Shown: positions 25,984 through 34,692 of the stretch, in pieces | Position numbering within the stretch: the stretch's first letter is position 1 | Layout: the number at the start of each line of letters is the position of its first letter | Assembly (NCBI RefSeq): GCF_002803155.1 | Contig: NZ_NNBP01000002.1 | Location: forward strand, 496,001-560,000 | Length of the DNA: 64,000 nt | Direction of reading: 5' to 3' | Source: Streptomyces sp. CB02959 | GTDB lineage: Bacteria > Actinomycetota > Actinomycetes > Streptomycetales > Streptomycetaceae | The notes under the pieces: generated by a model | Told to the model about the DNA's origin: nothing | The model's database searches: none | Seen by the model: only the letters and a program-made list of their open reading frames with translations | Translations under genes and position numbers: made by a program

Positions 25984-27044
25984 ACAAGGACACGATGGGC
26001 GCCCCCGAGGCGGACACCGACGCGGCGACGACGTTGCGCACGATTATCACCAGTTACATCTTTTCGCAGATCGTGCGGGCGACGGCGCAGCTCGGCATCA
26101 CCGAGCACCTGGCCGGCGGTCCGCGAAGTGTCGACGCACTGGCCGAGGCGATCGATGCCGACCCCGACGCGCTGCGCCGGTTCCTGCGCTCCGCCGCATC
26201 GCTGGACCTGGTCCGCGAGACGGGTGACACTTTCGAGCTCGGCCCGCTGGGGGCCGCGATGGAGGCCGACCACGGCCGGCTGAAGAGCGTCGCCATGGGC
26301 ATAGTCGGCCCCAACCTCACGCGCAGGGCCGAAGGGTTCGCCGAGGTGGTCCGCGCGGGTCGCCGCGTCAACACGCAGGTCGACGGCTATGAGTTCTGGG
26401 AGTACTACGACCACCACGAAGAGGAAGCCGAGCACTATGCCGTGACGATGAGTCACGTCACCGCGCACTGTGCGCAGGCGCTGGTGCGGCAGTACGACTT
26501 CAGCGGTTTCAAGCGGATTGCCGATGTCGGCGGTGGCCACGGGAACCTGTTGAACGGCGTACTGACCGAGGTGCCCGACGTGCACGGAGTGCTGTACGAG
26601 CGGGCCGAGGTGAACCGCAGGGCGAAGGCGCTGTTCACGGAGGCGGGCACGGCCGACCGGGTCGAGCTGATCGACGGCAACTTCCTGCAGGAGATTCCCG
26701 GCGGCTGCGACCTCTACATGATCAAGAGCACGCTGTGCGACTGGGACGACGAGAACGCCGCGCGCATCGTCGGCAACATCCACCGCGCCGCCGAACCGGG
26801 TGCGACCCTGGTGGTGGTCGATTCGATGATCGCCGACGAGGTCACCGACGACGAGGTGAACCCGGTGCATGCCCAGCAGGTGTCGGCCATCGACTTCGCC
26901 GTCTTCGCCACCAACGGAGGGAAGGTCCGGCCCCAGTCGGAGTACCGGACGATGATCGACGCGGCCGGCTTCGACGTCGAATCGATCACGCCGTTCTTCG
27001 ACGGCTTCACCCACTGGAACCTGCTGGTGGCCAAGCGCCGCTGA
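25959..27044 (+). CDS. SAM-dependent O-methyltransferase (acetylserotonin/polyketide OMT type)
   Basis: A 361-residue methyltransferase of the plant/actinobacterial O-methyltransferase family. An N-terminal winged-helix dimerisation domain (ATAQLGITEHLAGGPRSVDA, DALRRFLRSAASLDLV) covers residues 25-110. The SAM-binding glycine-rich loop is RIADVGGGHGNLL near 187. Downstream are VELIDGNFLQEIPGGCDLYM, LCDWDDENAARIVGNIHRA (catalytic base region) and GATLVVVDSMI. It transfers methyl from SAM to a hydroxyl of a small molecule. It forms an operon with the preceding P450. Two starts are possible because of a local direct repeat; ATG 25959 has the better AGGAGAG site. Confidence 0.93.
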   Translation: MTEESPTMNKDTMGAPEADTDAATTLRTIITSYIFSQIVRATAQLGITEHLAGGPRSVDALAEAIDADPDALRRFLRSAASLDLVRETGDTFELGPLGAAMEADHGRLKSVAMGIVGPNLTRRAEGFAEVVRAGRRVNTQVDGYEFWEYYDHHEEEAEHYAVTMSHVTAHCAQALVRQYDFSGFKRIADVGGGHGNLLNGVLTEVPDVHGVLYERAEVNRRAKALFTEAGTADRVELIDGNFLQEIPGGCDLYMIKSTLCDWDDENAARIVGNIHRAAEPGATLVVVDSMIADEVTDDEVNPVHAQQVSAIDFAVFATNGGKVRPQSEYRTMIDAAGFDVESITPFFDGFTHWNLLVAKRR

Positions 27045-27607
27045 AGCACGGTTGCCCGGCGGGCAGCGCCTCTTGCCCAGGCGCTGCCCGCCGCTCGGCG
27101 CCCACGAGGGCGGTGGCCCCCGGTTGCTGCCGATCCGGATGCCGCACCGCCCAACGCCTTTCGACCTGCGCCCCTTTGGCGCACTGGCGAGGCGCCACGC
27201 CTATTGCAGGACCTGTCCGGGACGAGCGGCAGCGGTGAAATCACGGGACGCGGACAGCTCTTGTGCTTCGTCTCTGCAGGGCCTCATCCAGGCGCACATG
27301 GACACGACGTCGGGCGGGCGCCTGCCGGCAAGCGAGTACGCCGTCGCCATCGCCAACGACGGCGACGGCGGACGGATCGCCTCGCAGAGCATCGACGAGA
27401 ACGGTGCACGGGCCGTCGTCGAGTGCAGGCGCGGCACCGACGCCGGCGTGATCAACCCACGCCCGTACCGCGCGTCCTGGCTGGTACGCCAGATGTCAAA
27501 CTACGACGGTTCTCGTACAATGAGGGTTTCAAGGGCCGCCGCGACCACCGGTGAACATCACGTGCGAGCGCGCCGCCGGTCAGTAGATCCGCAGGTCAGG
27601 AGCCGTC
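27045..27607. other. Non-coding or decayed stretch before the ArsR gene
   Basis: No gene is supported. A plus-strand frame around 27290-27500 reads like protein (RLPASEYAVAIANDGDGG) but has no credible start or family match that I recognise. The last 110 nt form the leader of the ArsR gene. Confidence 0.35.
27502..27521 (+). promoter_or_regulatory. Possible promoter/operator of the ArsR gene
   Basis: TACGA and TCGTA form an inverted repeat with a 5-nt spacer, and the second arm runs into a TACAAT hexamer (27516-27521) resembling a -10 element. ArsR-type repressors often bind such sites at their own promoter. This is inference from position and symmetry. Confidence 0.4.
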
Positions 27608-27979
27608 ATGTCGACCGAAACGCCAGTCGAGGGGGCCGTCTCGGGCGCCCGGTCGCTCCCGCACCCGGACCGCGAGGAGATCCGGCTCGCCCAGGTCCTG
27701 CACGCCCTCGCCGACCCGATGCGGCTGCGGATCGTCTGCGCGCTGGCCGCCGCCGAGGGCGAGCTGAACTGCGCGGACATCGAGCTCCCGGTCAGCAAGT
27801 CGACCTGTACGCACCACTTCCGGGTGCTGCGCGAGCACGGCGTGATCCAGCAGATCTACCGCGGCACCGCCAAGATGAACGGCCTGCGCCGGGCCGACCT
27901 CGACGCACTCTTCCCGGGCCTGATCGACGGCGTACTGCGGGCGGCCGGCCTCCAGGAGCGCCGTCTCGGCGCGCTCTGA
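27608..27979 (+). CDS. ArsR-type winged-helix regulator
   Basis: A 123-residue protein with a single winged HTH. It contains RLAQVLHALADPMRLRIVCA, LAAAEGELNCADIELPVSKS, and THHFRVLREHGVIQQIYRGT as the recognition helix and wing. The residue pattern LADPMRLRI is typical of ArsR and related helix-turn-helix repressors. No CxC metal site is present in the recognition helix, so the ligand is not an obvious metal. ATG 27608 follows CAGGAG. It converges on the ferredoxin reductase gene. It may control its own expression or that of neighbouring metabolic genes. Confidence 0.85.
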   Translation: MSTETPVEGAVSGARSLPHPDREEIRLAQVLHALADPMRLRIVCALAAAEGELNCADIELPVSKSTCTHHFRVLREHGVIQQIYRGTAKMNGLRRADLDALFPGLIDGVLRAAGLQERRLGAL

Positions 27980-28049
27980 ACGGGCCCGCACCCGCCCCGC
28001 GGGCGCGCGGGTGTCGGATGCGGGGCCTGCCCGCCGGATCGGATTCGTC

Positions 28050-29423
28050 CTAACGCCCCACCATCACCGACCGCGCCGCACGCAGCAGCCCCGCCCAGTC
28101 CGCCAGCTTGACCGTGCCGCGCCCCAGTTCGCGCCCGCGCTCCGCCTCCGCCGCCTCGATGGCCAGCCAGCCCCGCCAGGGCACCGGCCGGGCCCCGGCC
28201 CGCTCCAGGGCCGCCACCGGATCCGCCGCCACCGCCCGCCGTGCCAGCCCGGCGGCGTCCGCCAGCAGGGACGTGGCGGTCTCCTTGGCGCACGGCCGGT
28301 TGGTGCCGATCACCCCGGTGGGGCCGCGCTTGATCCACCCCGCCACGTAGACCCCGGGGTCCGGCTCCCCGTCCCGCAGCACCCGGCCGGCCGCGTGCGG
28401 CACCGTCCCGGTCGTCTCGTCGAACGGCAGCCCCGGCTGCGGCAGTCCCCGGTAGCCGACCGACCGCAGTACCAACTGCCCCTGGACGTCCTCGAATTCA
28501 CCCGTCCCCGCGACCCCGCCCCGCCCGTCGGGCGCGGTCCGCTCGAACCGCACCGCCCGTACGCCGGTCGCCGGGCCCCCGAGGATCTCCACCGGCCGCA
28601 GGAAGAACCGCAGGTGGATGCGGCGCGCCCGGCCCATCCCCGCCGCCCGCTCCACCGGGCGCTCGGCCCAGTCGCGCAGCACCTCGATGTTCCGCCGCAC
28701 CGGCGCCGGCAGCCCGCCCGGATCACGGTACGCCGGGTCCAGCGCCAGCTCCTCGGGCCGGACGAGCACCTGGGTACCGGGCAGCGCCCCCAGCTCCCGC
28801 AGCTCCTTGGTGGTGAACTTCGCCTGCGAGGGGCCGCGCCGCCCCACCATCCAGACGTCCTCGACCCGGCTGTCGGCCAGGGCCCCGAGCGCGCCCTGCG
28901 GCATGTCGGTGGCGGCCAGTTCGGCGGCGCCCCGGGACAGCATCCGGGCCACGTCCACCGCCACGTTCCCCACCCCGATGACCACCGCCGACCGGGCGGT
29001 CAGCGTGAAGCCGTCGGCCGCCGCGTCCGGGTGCGCGCTGTACCAGGCGACGAAGTCGGTGGCCGGATGGCTGCCCGGCAGTTCCTCGCCGGGGATGTTC
29101 AGATGCCGGTCGGTGGCGGCGCCCACGCAGAACACCACCGCGTGGAACATCTCCCGCAACTCCCGCAGCCCGACCCCGGCGGCGCCCACCGCGACGTTCC
29201 CCAGGAAGTGCACCCGCGGGTGCTCCAGCACCGTCCGCAGGTTGTTCTGCAGCGACTTGATCTTCTCGTGGTCGGGCGCCACGCCGTAGCGCACCAGACC
29301 GTACGGGCAGGGCAGTCGGTCCAGGACGTAGACCTCGATGTCCGGCACGTCCTCCTGCCCGACCAGAGTCTGAGCGGTGTAGACACCGCTCGGTCCGGAA
29401 CCGATCACTGCGACACGAAGCAC
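28050..29423 (-). CDS. Ferredoxin-NADP+ reductase, adrenodoxin-reductase type (FprA-like)
   Basis: A 457-residue FAD- and NADP-binding reductase. FAD binding is shown by VAVIGSGPSGVYTAQTL at the N-terminus and VFCVGAATDRHLNIPGEELP near 98. NADP binding is shown by AVVIGVGNVAVDVARMLSRG near 148 and WMVGRRGPSQAKFTTKELRE near 195. A C-terminal YVAGWIKRGPTGVIGTNRPC contacts the flavin. It transfers electrons from NADPH to ferredoxin, and so to P450s or other oxygenases. GTG 29423 has a GGAAGGGG site. No ferredoxin gene is adjacent, but the two P450s of this window are candidate end users. Confidence 0.92.
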   Translation of the reverse strand: MLRVAVIGSGPSGVYTAQTLVGQEDVPDIEVYVLDRLPCPYGLVRYGVAPDHEKIKSLQNNLRTVLEHPRVHFLGNVAVGAAGVGLRELREMFHAVVFCVGAATDRHLNIPGEELPGSHPATDFVAWYSAHPDAAADGFTLTARSAVVIGVGNVAVDVARMLSRGAAELAATDMPQGALGALADSRVEDVWMVGRRGPSQAKFTTKELRELGALPGTQVLVRPEELALDPAYRDPGGLPAPVRRNIEVLRDWAERPVERAAGMGRARRIHLRFFLRPVEILGGPATGVRAVRFERTAPDGRGGVAGTGEFEDVQGQLVLRSVGYRGLPQPGLPFDETTGTVPHAAGRVLRDGEPDPGVYVAGWIKRGPTGVIGTNRPCAKETATSLLADAAGLARRAVAADPVAALERAGARPVPWRGWLAIEAAEAERGRELGRGTVKLADWAGLLRAARSVMVGR

Positions 29424-29556
29424 GGGGTGGCCCCTTCCGCGGAGTACCCCCAGGATCGCACCGGCGGGCGTGCGGCGGGAGAGCTGCGCTATCGGGGTTG
29501 CTCCCGGTCCGCTGAGCGTGCCGTGCCCCTTGGCCGGGTGAGCTGGAGGCTAGGTT

Positions 29557-30417
29557 TTGTTTGTGTCGGAAAGTGAGTTTTATACCGATAACCACCGATA
29601 TAAAGCGCAAGGCGGGGCATTGGAGTGGCCCGACTGGGAGCTTCAGGCGCATGGCTCGGCCGCGTCCGAGCTGGGCCCCTGGTTCAGCGCCCGGCTGACC
29701 TTCCCCCACGGCGCCCGGATCGACGTCCTGGTGACGGCCACCGACGACCGCCTCACCGTCGAGGACGTCCGTGCCGACCCGCCCCTGACACTGGACGCCC
29801 TCGCCTCGCTCGCCCACTGGATCGACGGCCCGCTCGACGACGCCTGCCGGGCGGCCACCGGACGCGCCCCGAAGCCCCGCCCCGGCCCCGGAACGCCGCC
29901 GGGGCCGGAGCCCGGACCGGCGTCCGTCGCGCCCGAAGAGGGCGGGGGACCGGCCCGGCCCCGGGAGGCCGGCGCAGGCGGCGCCGTACTGGCGGGCCAG
30001 GTCGTCCACGGTGAGGGCGCGCTCTGCCATACGGACGCCGGGCCGGTGGCCGGCGCCTCGGCCGGTGCGGGCGGCGCGGCGCCGGCCGACGGGGCGCCCG
30101 GGCCCGCGGCGCCCGCCGCGGCCGACGGCACCGGGGCCGCCCCGGTCCCGGACGGCGCACCGGAACCGGACGCCGCCCCGCCGCCCGCCGCGGCCCGCGC
30201 CGCCGTCCTGGTCCGCTCGCGGGCCGGTGAACGCCGCAAGATCGCCGCGGCGGCCTACCGCGCGGCCCAGCAGGAGGGCCAGGACCCCGTCCTGGCCGTC
30301 ATGAACGCCACCGGCCGCAACCGGCGCCGGGCCCTGCGACTGATCGCCGGGGCCCGCGACGCCGGACTGCTGACCCCGCGGCACAACAAGCGCCAGGGCG
30401 GGCCCCAGGCTCCATGA
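29557..30417 (+). CDS. DUF6214-type hypothetical protein
   Basis: A 286-residue protein with two conserved ends and an Ala/Gly/Pro-rich middle (residues about 110-215). The N-terminal block WPDWELQAHGSAASELGPWF with LTFPHGARIDVLVT resembles the DUF6214 family. The C-terminal block, RAGERRKIAAAAYRAAQQEG then NRRRALRLIAGARDAGLLTP, looks like a small helical, possibly DNA-binding, domain. The start is ambiguous: TTG 29557 lies 7 nt after GGAGG, while GTG 29563 lies 13 nt after it. The leader is AT-rich. Function is unknown. Confidence 0.7.
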   Translation: MFVSESEFYTDNHRYKAQGGALEWPDWELQAHGSAASELGPWFSARLTFPHGARIDVLVTATDDRLTVEDVRADPPLTLDALASLAHWIDGPLDDACRAATGRAPKPRPGPGTPPGPEPGPASVAPEEGGGPARPREAGAGGAVLAGQVVHGEGALCHTDAGPVAGASAGAGGAAPADGAPGPAAPAAADGTGAAPVPDGAPEPDAAPPPAAARAAVLVRSRAGERRKIAAAAYRAAQQEGQDPVLAVMNATGRNRRRALRLIAGARDAGLLTPRHNKRQGGPQAP

Positions 30418-30467
30418 CGGGCCCGTCCGGGCCCGTCCGGTGGATCGGCGGCGGAGGGCGCGCGGCG

Positions 30468-31115
30468 TCACGGGCCGGGGCGCCCCCGCGGCGGTGCGGT
30501 CTCGGTCGGCAGTTCGCCCGGCGGCACGCCCATCTCCCAGTCCAGCCCGTACCGCTGGAACAGTTCGGCGCGCAACCGGACCCGCGGCATCTGCGCCCCC
30601 GGGAGCAGCATCGGCACCACCGACCCCATCAGCAGCGCCCGCAGCAGCGGATAGTCGGTGTCGGGATCCGCCGACCCGTAGGCCACCACCGTCTCGCGCA
30701 GCAACTGGGCCAGCCGTTGCTGTTCCAGGCACTGGACGAAACCCGTGGACGTCAGGATGCCGGCCATGTGCGTCCGCATCAGCAGCGGCTCGTCGTGGGC
30801 CAGCCCCAGGATCGCGTCGATGGCCCGGGCCATCAGCTCCCGCCCGGCGTCCGGCCCGGTCGGCCGCGGTTCCCGCTCCAGCGCGGCCTGGAGCGTGCGG
30901 TGCATCAGCCGGTGCACCGCGGACTGCAGCAACTGGCGCTTGCCGGGGAAGTAGTACGAGATCAGACCGCGCGCCGCCCCCGCGCGTCGGGCGATGTCGC
31001 CGAGCGTCGTGGCCTCGTATCCGCGCTCGCCCACCAGCTCGACCGTCGCCTGCAGCAGCCGCTCGCGGGAGCGCCGCCGCAATTCTTCATTGACCGATGC
31101 GCTGCGGGGGGACAT
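30468..31115 (-). CDS. TetR/AcrR family transcriptional regulator
   Basis: A 215-residue regulator. The N-terminal HTH spans residues 13-60 (RERLLQATVELVGERGYEAT, LGDIARRAGAARGLISYYFP, GKRQLLQSAV). The C-terminal domain is helical with no recognisable ligand family. The ATG at 31113-31115 follows CAGGAG. A short palindrome overlaps its promoter region. It has no immediate divergent partner because the next 860 nt are gene-poor, so it may be autoregulatory or act elsewhere. It is convergent with the DUF6214 gene. Confidence 0.88.
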   Translation of the reverse strand: MSPRSASVNEELRRRSRERLLQATVELVGERGYEATTLGDIARRAGAARGLISYYFPGKRQLLQSAVHRLMHRTLQAALEREPRPTGPDAGRELMARAIDAILGLAHDEPLLMRTHMAGILTSTGFVQCLEQQRLAQLLRETVVAYGSADPDTDYPLLRALLMGSVVPMLLPGAQMPRVRLRAELFQRYGLDWEMGVPPGELPTETAPPRGRPGP

Positions 31116-31135
31116 CCTGGAACTCCTGCGTTGAC

Positions 31136-31148
31136 TGGCTGAGAGCCA
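31136..31148. promoter_or_regulatory. TGGCT-N3-AGCCA palindrome upstream of TetR gene
   Basis: Five-base perfect arms with a 3-bp spacer lie 21 bp upstream of the TetR start. They partly overlap a TATATT stretch that could serve as a -10 element on the minus strand. Its role as an autoregulatory operator is inference. Confidence 0.4.
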
Positions 31149-31975
31149 ATATACTCAGCACAGGTCCCGGATGCCCGCCCGCGAGGGCGGCGAATCCGGT
31201 CAGGCCGCCTGATTCGGGCGACGCGGGGGATCGTCCGAATCGGGTGGACGCGGGGCCGGGGTTGACCTCATGACCAGCGTCTTGCCAGGTCAAGAGGTGA
31301 ACCTCGGTTCACGTCGGTTGCAGGTTCGCTCATCTCCGGTCGGTTCTGATCATGCCTTTGCTGACTCGTTGCTGACTTTCGCGATCCCTTGGACGGCTTG
31401 ACGCCACGATCCACCTCACCTCACCTCACTCATCGCGGAAGCGGCGCCGGGCTGCCCCTGCAAAATCCCCATCCGACCGGATTGCCGTCAGCGGTATCCG
31501 GGCCACGGGAATCGCACCGTGTCGTCGTCCACGGCGTCGTTCCACGCGCGGCGAGGTTGAACGGCCCGGAGCTGCCGACCGGGGCCATCTCCCAGTGGCG
31601 GCGCTTGCGGTTCGGCCGTCTTGGCACGCCAGTAGGCCACGCTCGCCGGGCCGTAGATCCCACAAGCCCGTCGAAGAGGTCGGACGCCGCCGGAACCCCG
31701 GCCTGCCCAGTGTTCAGCCGGCCTTGGCTGGTTCCTCGGCTCGGGCCCGGCTGTTGGCTTCGATCGCCAGCAGCCGGGGAGCCCGGGCGAGGTCGAGGCG
31801 GAGCATCGGGCATCGGGCATCGGACGCAGGCTTCTCTGAGCTGGGAGACCGGTCCGTCCCAAAACCTCTGGTCTGCGGCTCTCTGAAACCGAAGCGGTGA
31901 TGTCAGAGGAGTCACGGCGAGATGTTCCGGAGAGCGAGAGCCGCTCCCCCTGCCGCCTCGGTACTGTGACTTCGC
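31149..31975. other. Gene-poor 0.8-kb stretch
   Basis: No gene is supported. From 31200 to 31400 the sequence has lower GC and two copies of GCTGACT 4 bp apart (around 31358-31375), resembling junction DNA. From 31430 to 31880 there are open frames on both strands with mixed codon bias. None has a credible start, ribosome site or family match. It may be a decayed gene or integration scar. Confidence 0.4.
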
Positions 31976-32872
31976 ATGACCGACACCGAGATCGAGATCA
32001 CCGCAGACCTGGTCCGCGACCTGCTGCAGGAGCAACATCCAGACCTTGCAGGGCTGGCCATCCGCGAGGTGGCGGGCGGCTGGGGCAACCAAATGTGGCG
32101 CCTCGGGGACGAGTTGGCCGTGCGCATGCAACGCATGGACCCCACCCCGGAGCTCCAGCTCAAGGAGCGGCGGTGGCTACCCGTGCTGGCCCCGCGCCTG
32201 CCGCTCCCCGTGCCGACCCCGGTGCGGTTCGGCGAACCGTCCGAGCGCTTCCCCAAGCACTGGACCGTGATGACATGGGTTCCCGGCGAGCCGCTGGACC
32301 ACGGCTCGATCAGCCGCGGCGCCCACGCGGCCGACACGCTGGCGGGCTTCCTCCAGGCGCTCCACGTGGAGGCGCCCGCCGAGGCGCCGACCGCTACGGA
32401 CCGAGGTGCCCATCCCAGGCACTGCACGGACGGCTTCGAGAACCTCTTCCAGGCCGTCGCCCCCGACGACATCGCTGCCGACGTCCGGGCCGTCTGGGAC
32501 GACGCCGTTGCGGCCCACGCCTGGGAGGGCCCGCCGGTGTGGGTGCACGGCGACCTTCATCCCGCGAACGTCGTCGTCTCCGACGGAACCCTCTCGGGCA
32601 TCGTCGACTTCGGTGACATGTTCGCCGGCGACCCGGCGTGGGACCTCGCCGCCGCATGGGTGCTGCTACCCGCGGGCACGGCCGCACGGTTCTTCGACAT
32701 GTACGCGCATGCAGACGAGGCGGCGATCCGGCGCGCCCGCGGGCTGGCCGCGATGAAGAGCCTCTTCCTGATCCTCATGGGGCAGAACGGGGATCGGGGC
32801 CTTCCCGGCGGCAAGCCGAACTGGGGACCGGTAGGCCGGGCGGCACTTGATCGTGTTCTGAAGGGCGTTTGA
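31976..32872 (+). CDS. Aminoglycoside phosphotransferase-family kinase
   Basis: A 298-residue protein kinase-like fold. The N-lobe carries VAGGWGNQMWRLGDELAVRM, where the nucleotide loop precedes a strand normally containing the ATP-binding Lys (here an Arg). The Brenner motif is VWVHGDLHPANVVV with His191-Gly192-Asp193 (catalytic Asp193), and the metal-binding IVDFGDMFAGDPAWDLA follows near 210. Substrates in this family include aminoglycosides, macrolides, choline and sugars; none can be assigned. ATG 31976 is used; it has only a weak ribosome site. It follows a gene-poor stretch and has no operon partner. Confidence 0.85.
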   Translation: MTDTEIEITADLVRDLLQEQHPDLAGLAIREVAGGWGNQMWRLGDELAVRMQRMDPTPELQLKERRWLPVLAPRLPLPVPTPVRFGEPSERFPKHWTVMTWVPGEPLDHGSISRGAHAADTLAGFLQALHVEAPAEAPTATDRGAHPRHCTDGFENLFQAVAPDDIAADVRAVWDDAVAAHAWEGPPVWVHGDLHPANVVVSDGTLSGIVDFGDMFAGDPAWDLAAAWVLLPAGTAARFFDMYAHADEAAIRRARGLAAMKSLFLILMGQNGDRGLPGGKPNWGPVGRAALDRVLKGV

Positions 32873-33072
32873 CGCGGTTTTGATCGGCAGGAGGTCGGCC
32901 AGGCCGGGGCGGTCGACGGTGGCGCCACTCCCTTGATAAGCGCATAAACCTCCCTGACCTGCGAGTTTCTCAGTCGGATCGTCCGAATCAGACGGCGGCG
33001 GCCGCCGTGGTAGGCGACCGGCGCCGTCCCGCGGGCCGTTCCGTTCTCTTCGGTCCGGCTCCGGCCCCCGCC

Positions 33073-33843
33073 CTACGCGGCGATGACGGCGACCCCGGTC
33101 CTGCCCCCGTCGACATCCACCACCGTTCCGTGTACGAAGGCCGCCTCGTCGCCGGCCAGCCAGACCACGGCGTGGGCGATGGCGTCCGGCGTGCCGACGC
33201 CGCCGGCCGGGGTTCCCTGCATCATGAGCTCGCCGGGATGGGGTTCGCTGCCTTCCGGGGCCGGGGGCAGGATGACGCCCGGCGAGACGGCGTTGACCCG
33301 CACGCCCATCGGGCCGAACTCGGCGGCCCAGGCGCGGGTGAGGGTCTCCATCGCCCCCTTGGTGGAGCTGTAGAGCGCGCCGCGGGGAACGCCCAGGCGC
33401 GCGATCCACGAGCCGAGGTTGACGATCGACCCGCCGCCGGACTCCGACATGCCCGGGACGACGGCCGCGGTGAGGAAGAACGGCGCCTTCACGTTCACCG
33501 CGTAGACCCTGTCGAACGTGTCCTCGTCGGTGGTGAGGGTGTCGGGGGCCGGGTAGACCCCAGCGTTGTTCACCAGGATGTCGATCCGCCCGCCCAGCGC
33601 CTCGCGGGCTCGATCGGCCAGGTCCCGGGAAGCCTCCGCGCTGCCGTCGAGGTCCGCCACCAGGAAGTCGGCTTGGCCGCCGGACGCGCGGATCCCCTCG
33701 ACGACCTGCGTCCCCCGTTCCCGATGGCGCCCGGACACGATGACGTGGGCCCCCTCGGCGGCGAACGCTTCGGCGATCGCCTGCCCGATGTTGCTGGTCG
33801 ACCCCGTGACCAGCGCGGTCTTGTTCCGCAGTCGCTCACCCAT
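33073..33843 (-). CDS. SDR-family oxidoreductase
   Basis: A 256-residue short-chain dehydrogenase. The NAD(P)-binding loop is ALVTGSTSNIGQAIAEAFA (TGxxxxIG, with Asn in place of the usual Gly). DILVNNAGVY is the conserved NNAG. The catalytic triad is in IVNLGSW (Ser) and YSSTKGAME (Tyr-x-x-x-Lys), with N-V-K upstream. C-terminal RVNAVSPGVILP and VHGTVVDVDGG are typical. The substrate is an unknown alcohol/ketone. The ATG at 33841-33843 follows AAGGGAGAG. It is divergent from a TetR gene, and two TGGAC-N6-GTCCA operators lie between them, so it is probably the TetR target. Confidence 0.93.
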   Translation of the reverse strand: MGERLRNKTALVTGSTSNIGQAIAEAFAAEGAHVIVSGRHRERGTQVVEGIRASGGQADFLVADLDGSAEASRDLADRAREALGGRIDILVNNAGVYPAPDTLTTDEDTFDRVYAVNVKAPFFLTAAVVPGMSESGGGSIVNLGSWIARLGVPRGALYSSTKGAMETLTRAWAAEFGPMGVRVNAVSPGVILPPAPEGSEPHPGELMMQGTPAGGVGTPDAIAHAVVWLAGDEAAFVHGTVVDVDGGRTGVAVIAA

Positions 33844-33895
33844 GACGTGCTCTCCCTTGGCTCTCGGTGTGCGGACCACTGTGCGCCGCGAAAAA

Positions 33896-33911
33896 TGGAC
33901 CAGCAAGTCCA
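33896..33911. promoter_or_regulatory. Operator 1, TGGAC-N6-GTCCA
   Basis: A perfect 5-bp inverted repeat with a 6-bp spacer (CAGCAA), preceded by AAAAA. It lies 53 bp upstream of the SDR start, in the divergent SDR/TetR promoter region, and has the same arms and spacing as operator 2. Confidence 0.7.
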
Positions 33912-33963
33912 GACTGGGGTCAACGGGGTTCCGCGTGTGGGCTTTTGGGTGTCGCCCCTAAAA

Positions 33964-33979
33964 TGGACCTGACAGTCCA
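33964..33979. promoter_or_regulatory. Operator 2, TGGAC-N6-GTCCA
   Basis: The second copy of the same inverted repeat (spacer CTGACA), preceded by AAA, lies 25 bp upstream of the TetR start. The two sites are 68 bp apart centre to centre. This suggests that one TetR dimer binds at each promoter. Confidence 0.7.
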
Positions 33980-34003
33980 GTGAGGTGTGGAGGGAGGAGC
34001 GCG

Positions 34004-34618
34004 ATGGCGGACGCGCCGACCGCGAAGGGGCGCGCCACTCGGGCCCGCATCGTCGAGGGGGCGGCCGAGGTGCTGCGTGAGCAGGGTGTCGCCTTCGCGA
34101 CGCTCGACGACATCCGCGGGCACACCGGTACGAGCAAGAGCCAGCTCTTCCACTACTTCCCCGCCGGCAAGGACGAACTGCTGCTGGCGGTGGCCCGGTT
34201 CGAGGCGGACCGCGTCCTGGAGGACCAGCAGCCGCACCTGGGGCGGCTGGACTCGTGGGAGTCCTGGCGCCGGTGGCGGGACGCGGTGGTCGAGCGCTAT
34301 GAACGGCAGGGCGACCACTGCCCGTTGGGGGCGCTGTTCCTGCAGGTCGGGCGGTCCAGCCCCGGCGCCCGGGCGATCGTGACGGAGCTGATGCGGCAGT
34401 GGCAGCGGCACCTCGCCGACGGCATCCGCGCCCTCCAGTCGAACGGCCTGGTGGCGTCGGCCCTGGACGTGGACCGGACGGCCGCCGCGCTGCTGGCCGG
34501 CATCCAGGGGGGAGTGGCCATCATGCTGTCCACGGGCGACTCCACGCACCTCAAGGCGGCGCTCGACTCCGGTATCGATCAGCTTCGCGCGACGGCGGGC
34601 GAGCGGGCACGAGCCTGA
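34004..34618 (+). CDS. TetR/AcrR family transcriptional regulator, probable SDR repressor
   Basis: A 204-residue regulator. The HTH covers residues 8-55 (ATRARIVEGAAEVLREQGVA, TLDDIRGHTGTSKSQLFHYF). The C-terminal domain includes HCPLGALFLQVGRSSPGAR, which resembles the LmrA/YxaF-like TetR C-terminal group (Cys-Pro-Leu/Ile-Gly signature). ATG 34004 follows GGGAGGAG. Twin operators between this gene and the divergent SDR gene make it a likely repressor of both. Members of this subgroup often respond to small phenolic or drug-like compounds, but the inducer here is unknown. Confidence 0.9.
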   Translation: MADAPTAKGRATRARIVEGAAEVLREQGVAFATLDDIRGHTGTSKSQLFHYFPAGKDELLLAVARFEADRVLEDQQPHLGRLDSWESWRRWRDAVVERYERQGDHCPLGALFLQVGRSSPGARAIVTELMRQWQRHLADGIRALQSNGLVASALDVDRTAAALLAGIQGGVAIMLSTGDSTHLKAALDSGIDQLRATAGERARA

Positions 34619-34692
34619 CGGCCGCGCGCTGTGGGCCGTCCGCGGGAGGTGGCCGCTTCGCAGGGTTACCCGGGCCCCGCGGCCTCGTTCCT

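Noticed and set aside
27201..27500. Protein-like frames on both strands before the ArsR gene
   Set aside because: No start signal, no family resemblance, and the two strands look equally open, which is expected in high-GC DNA.
31260..31420. Possible tRNA gene or attachment site (GGTTCG-like segments)
   Set aside because: No cloverleaf can be folded: the acceptor and anticodon stems do not pair, and no repeated attachment core is seen elsewhere in the window.
31430..32131. Minus-strand frame with transposase-like basic composition
   Set aside because: No DDE, HUH or recombinase motif, no terminal inverted repeats, and it overlaps the start of a good kinase gene.
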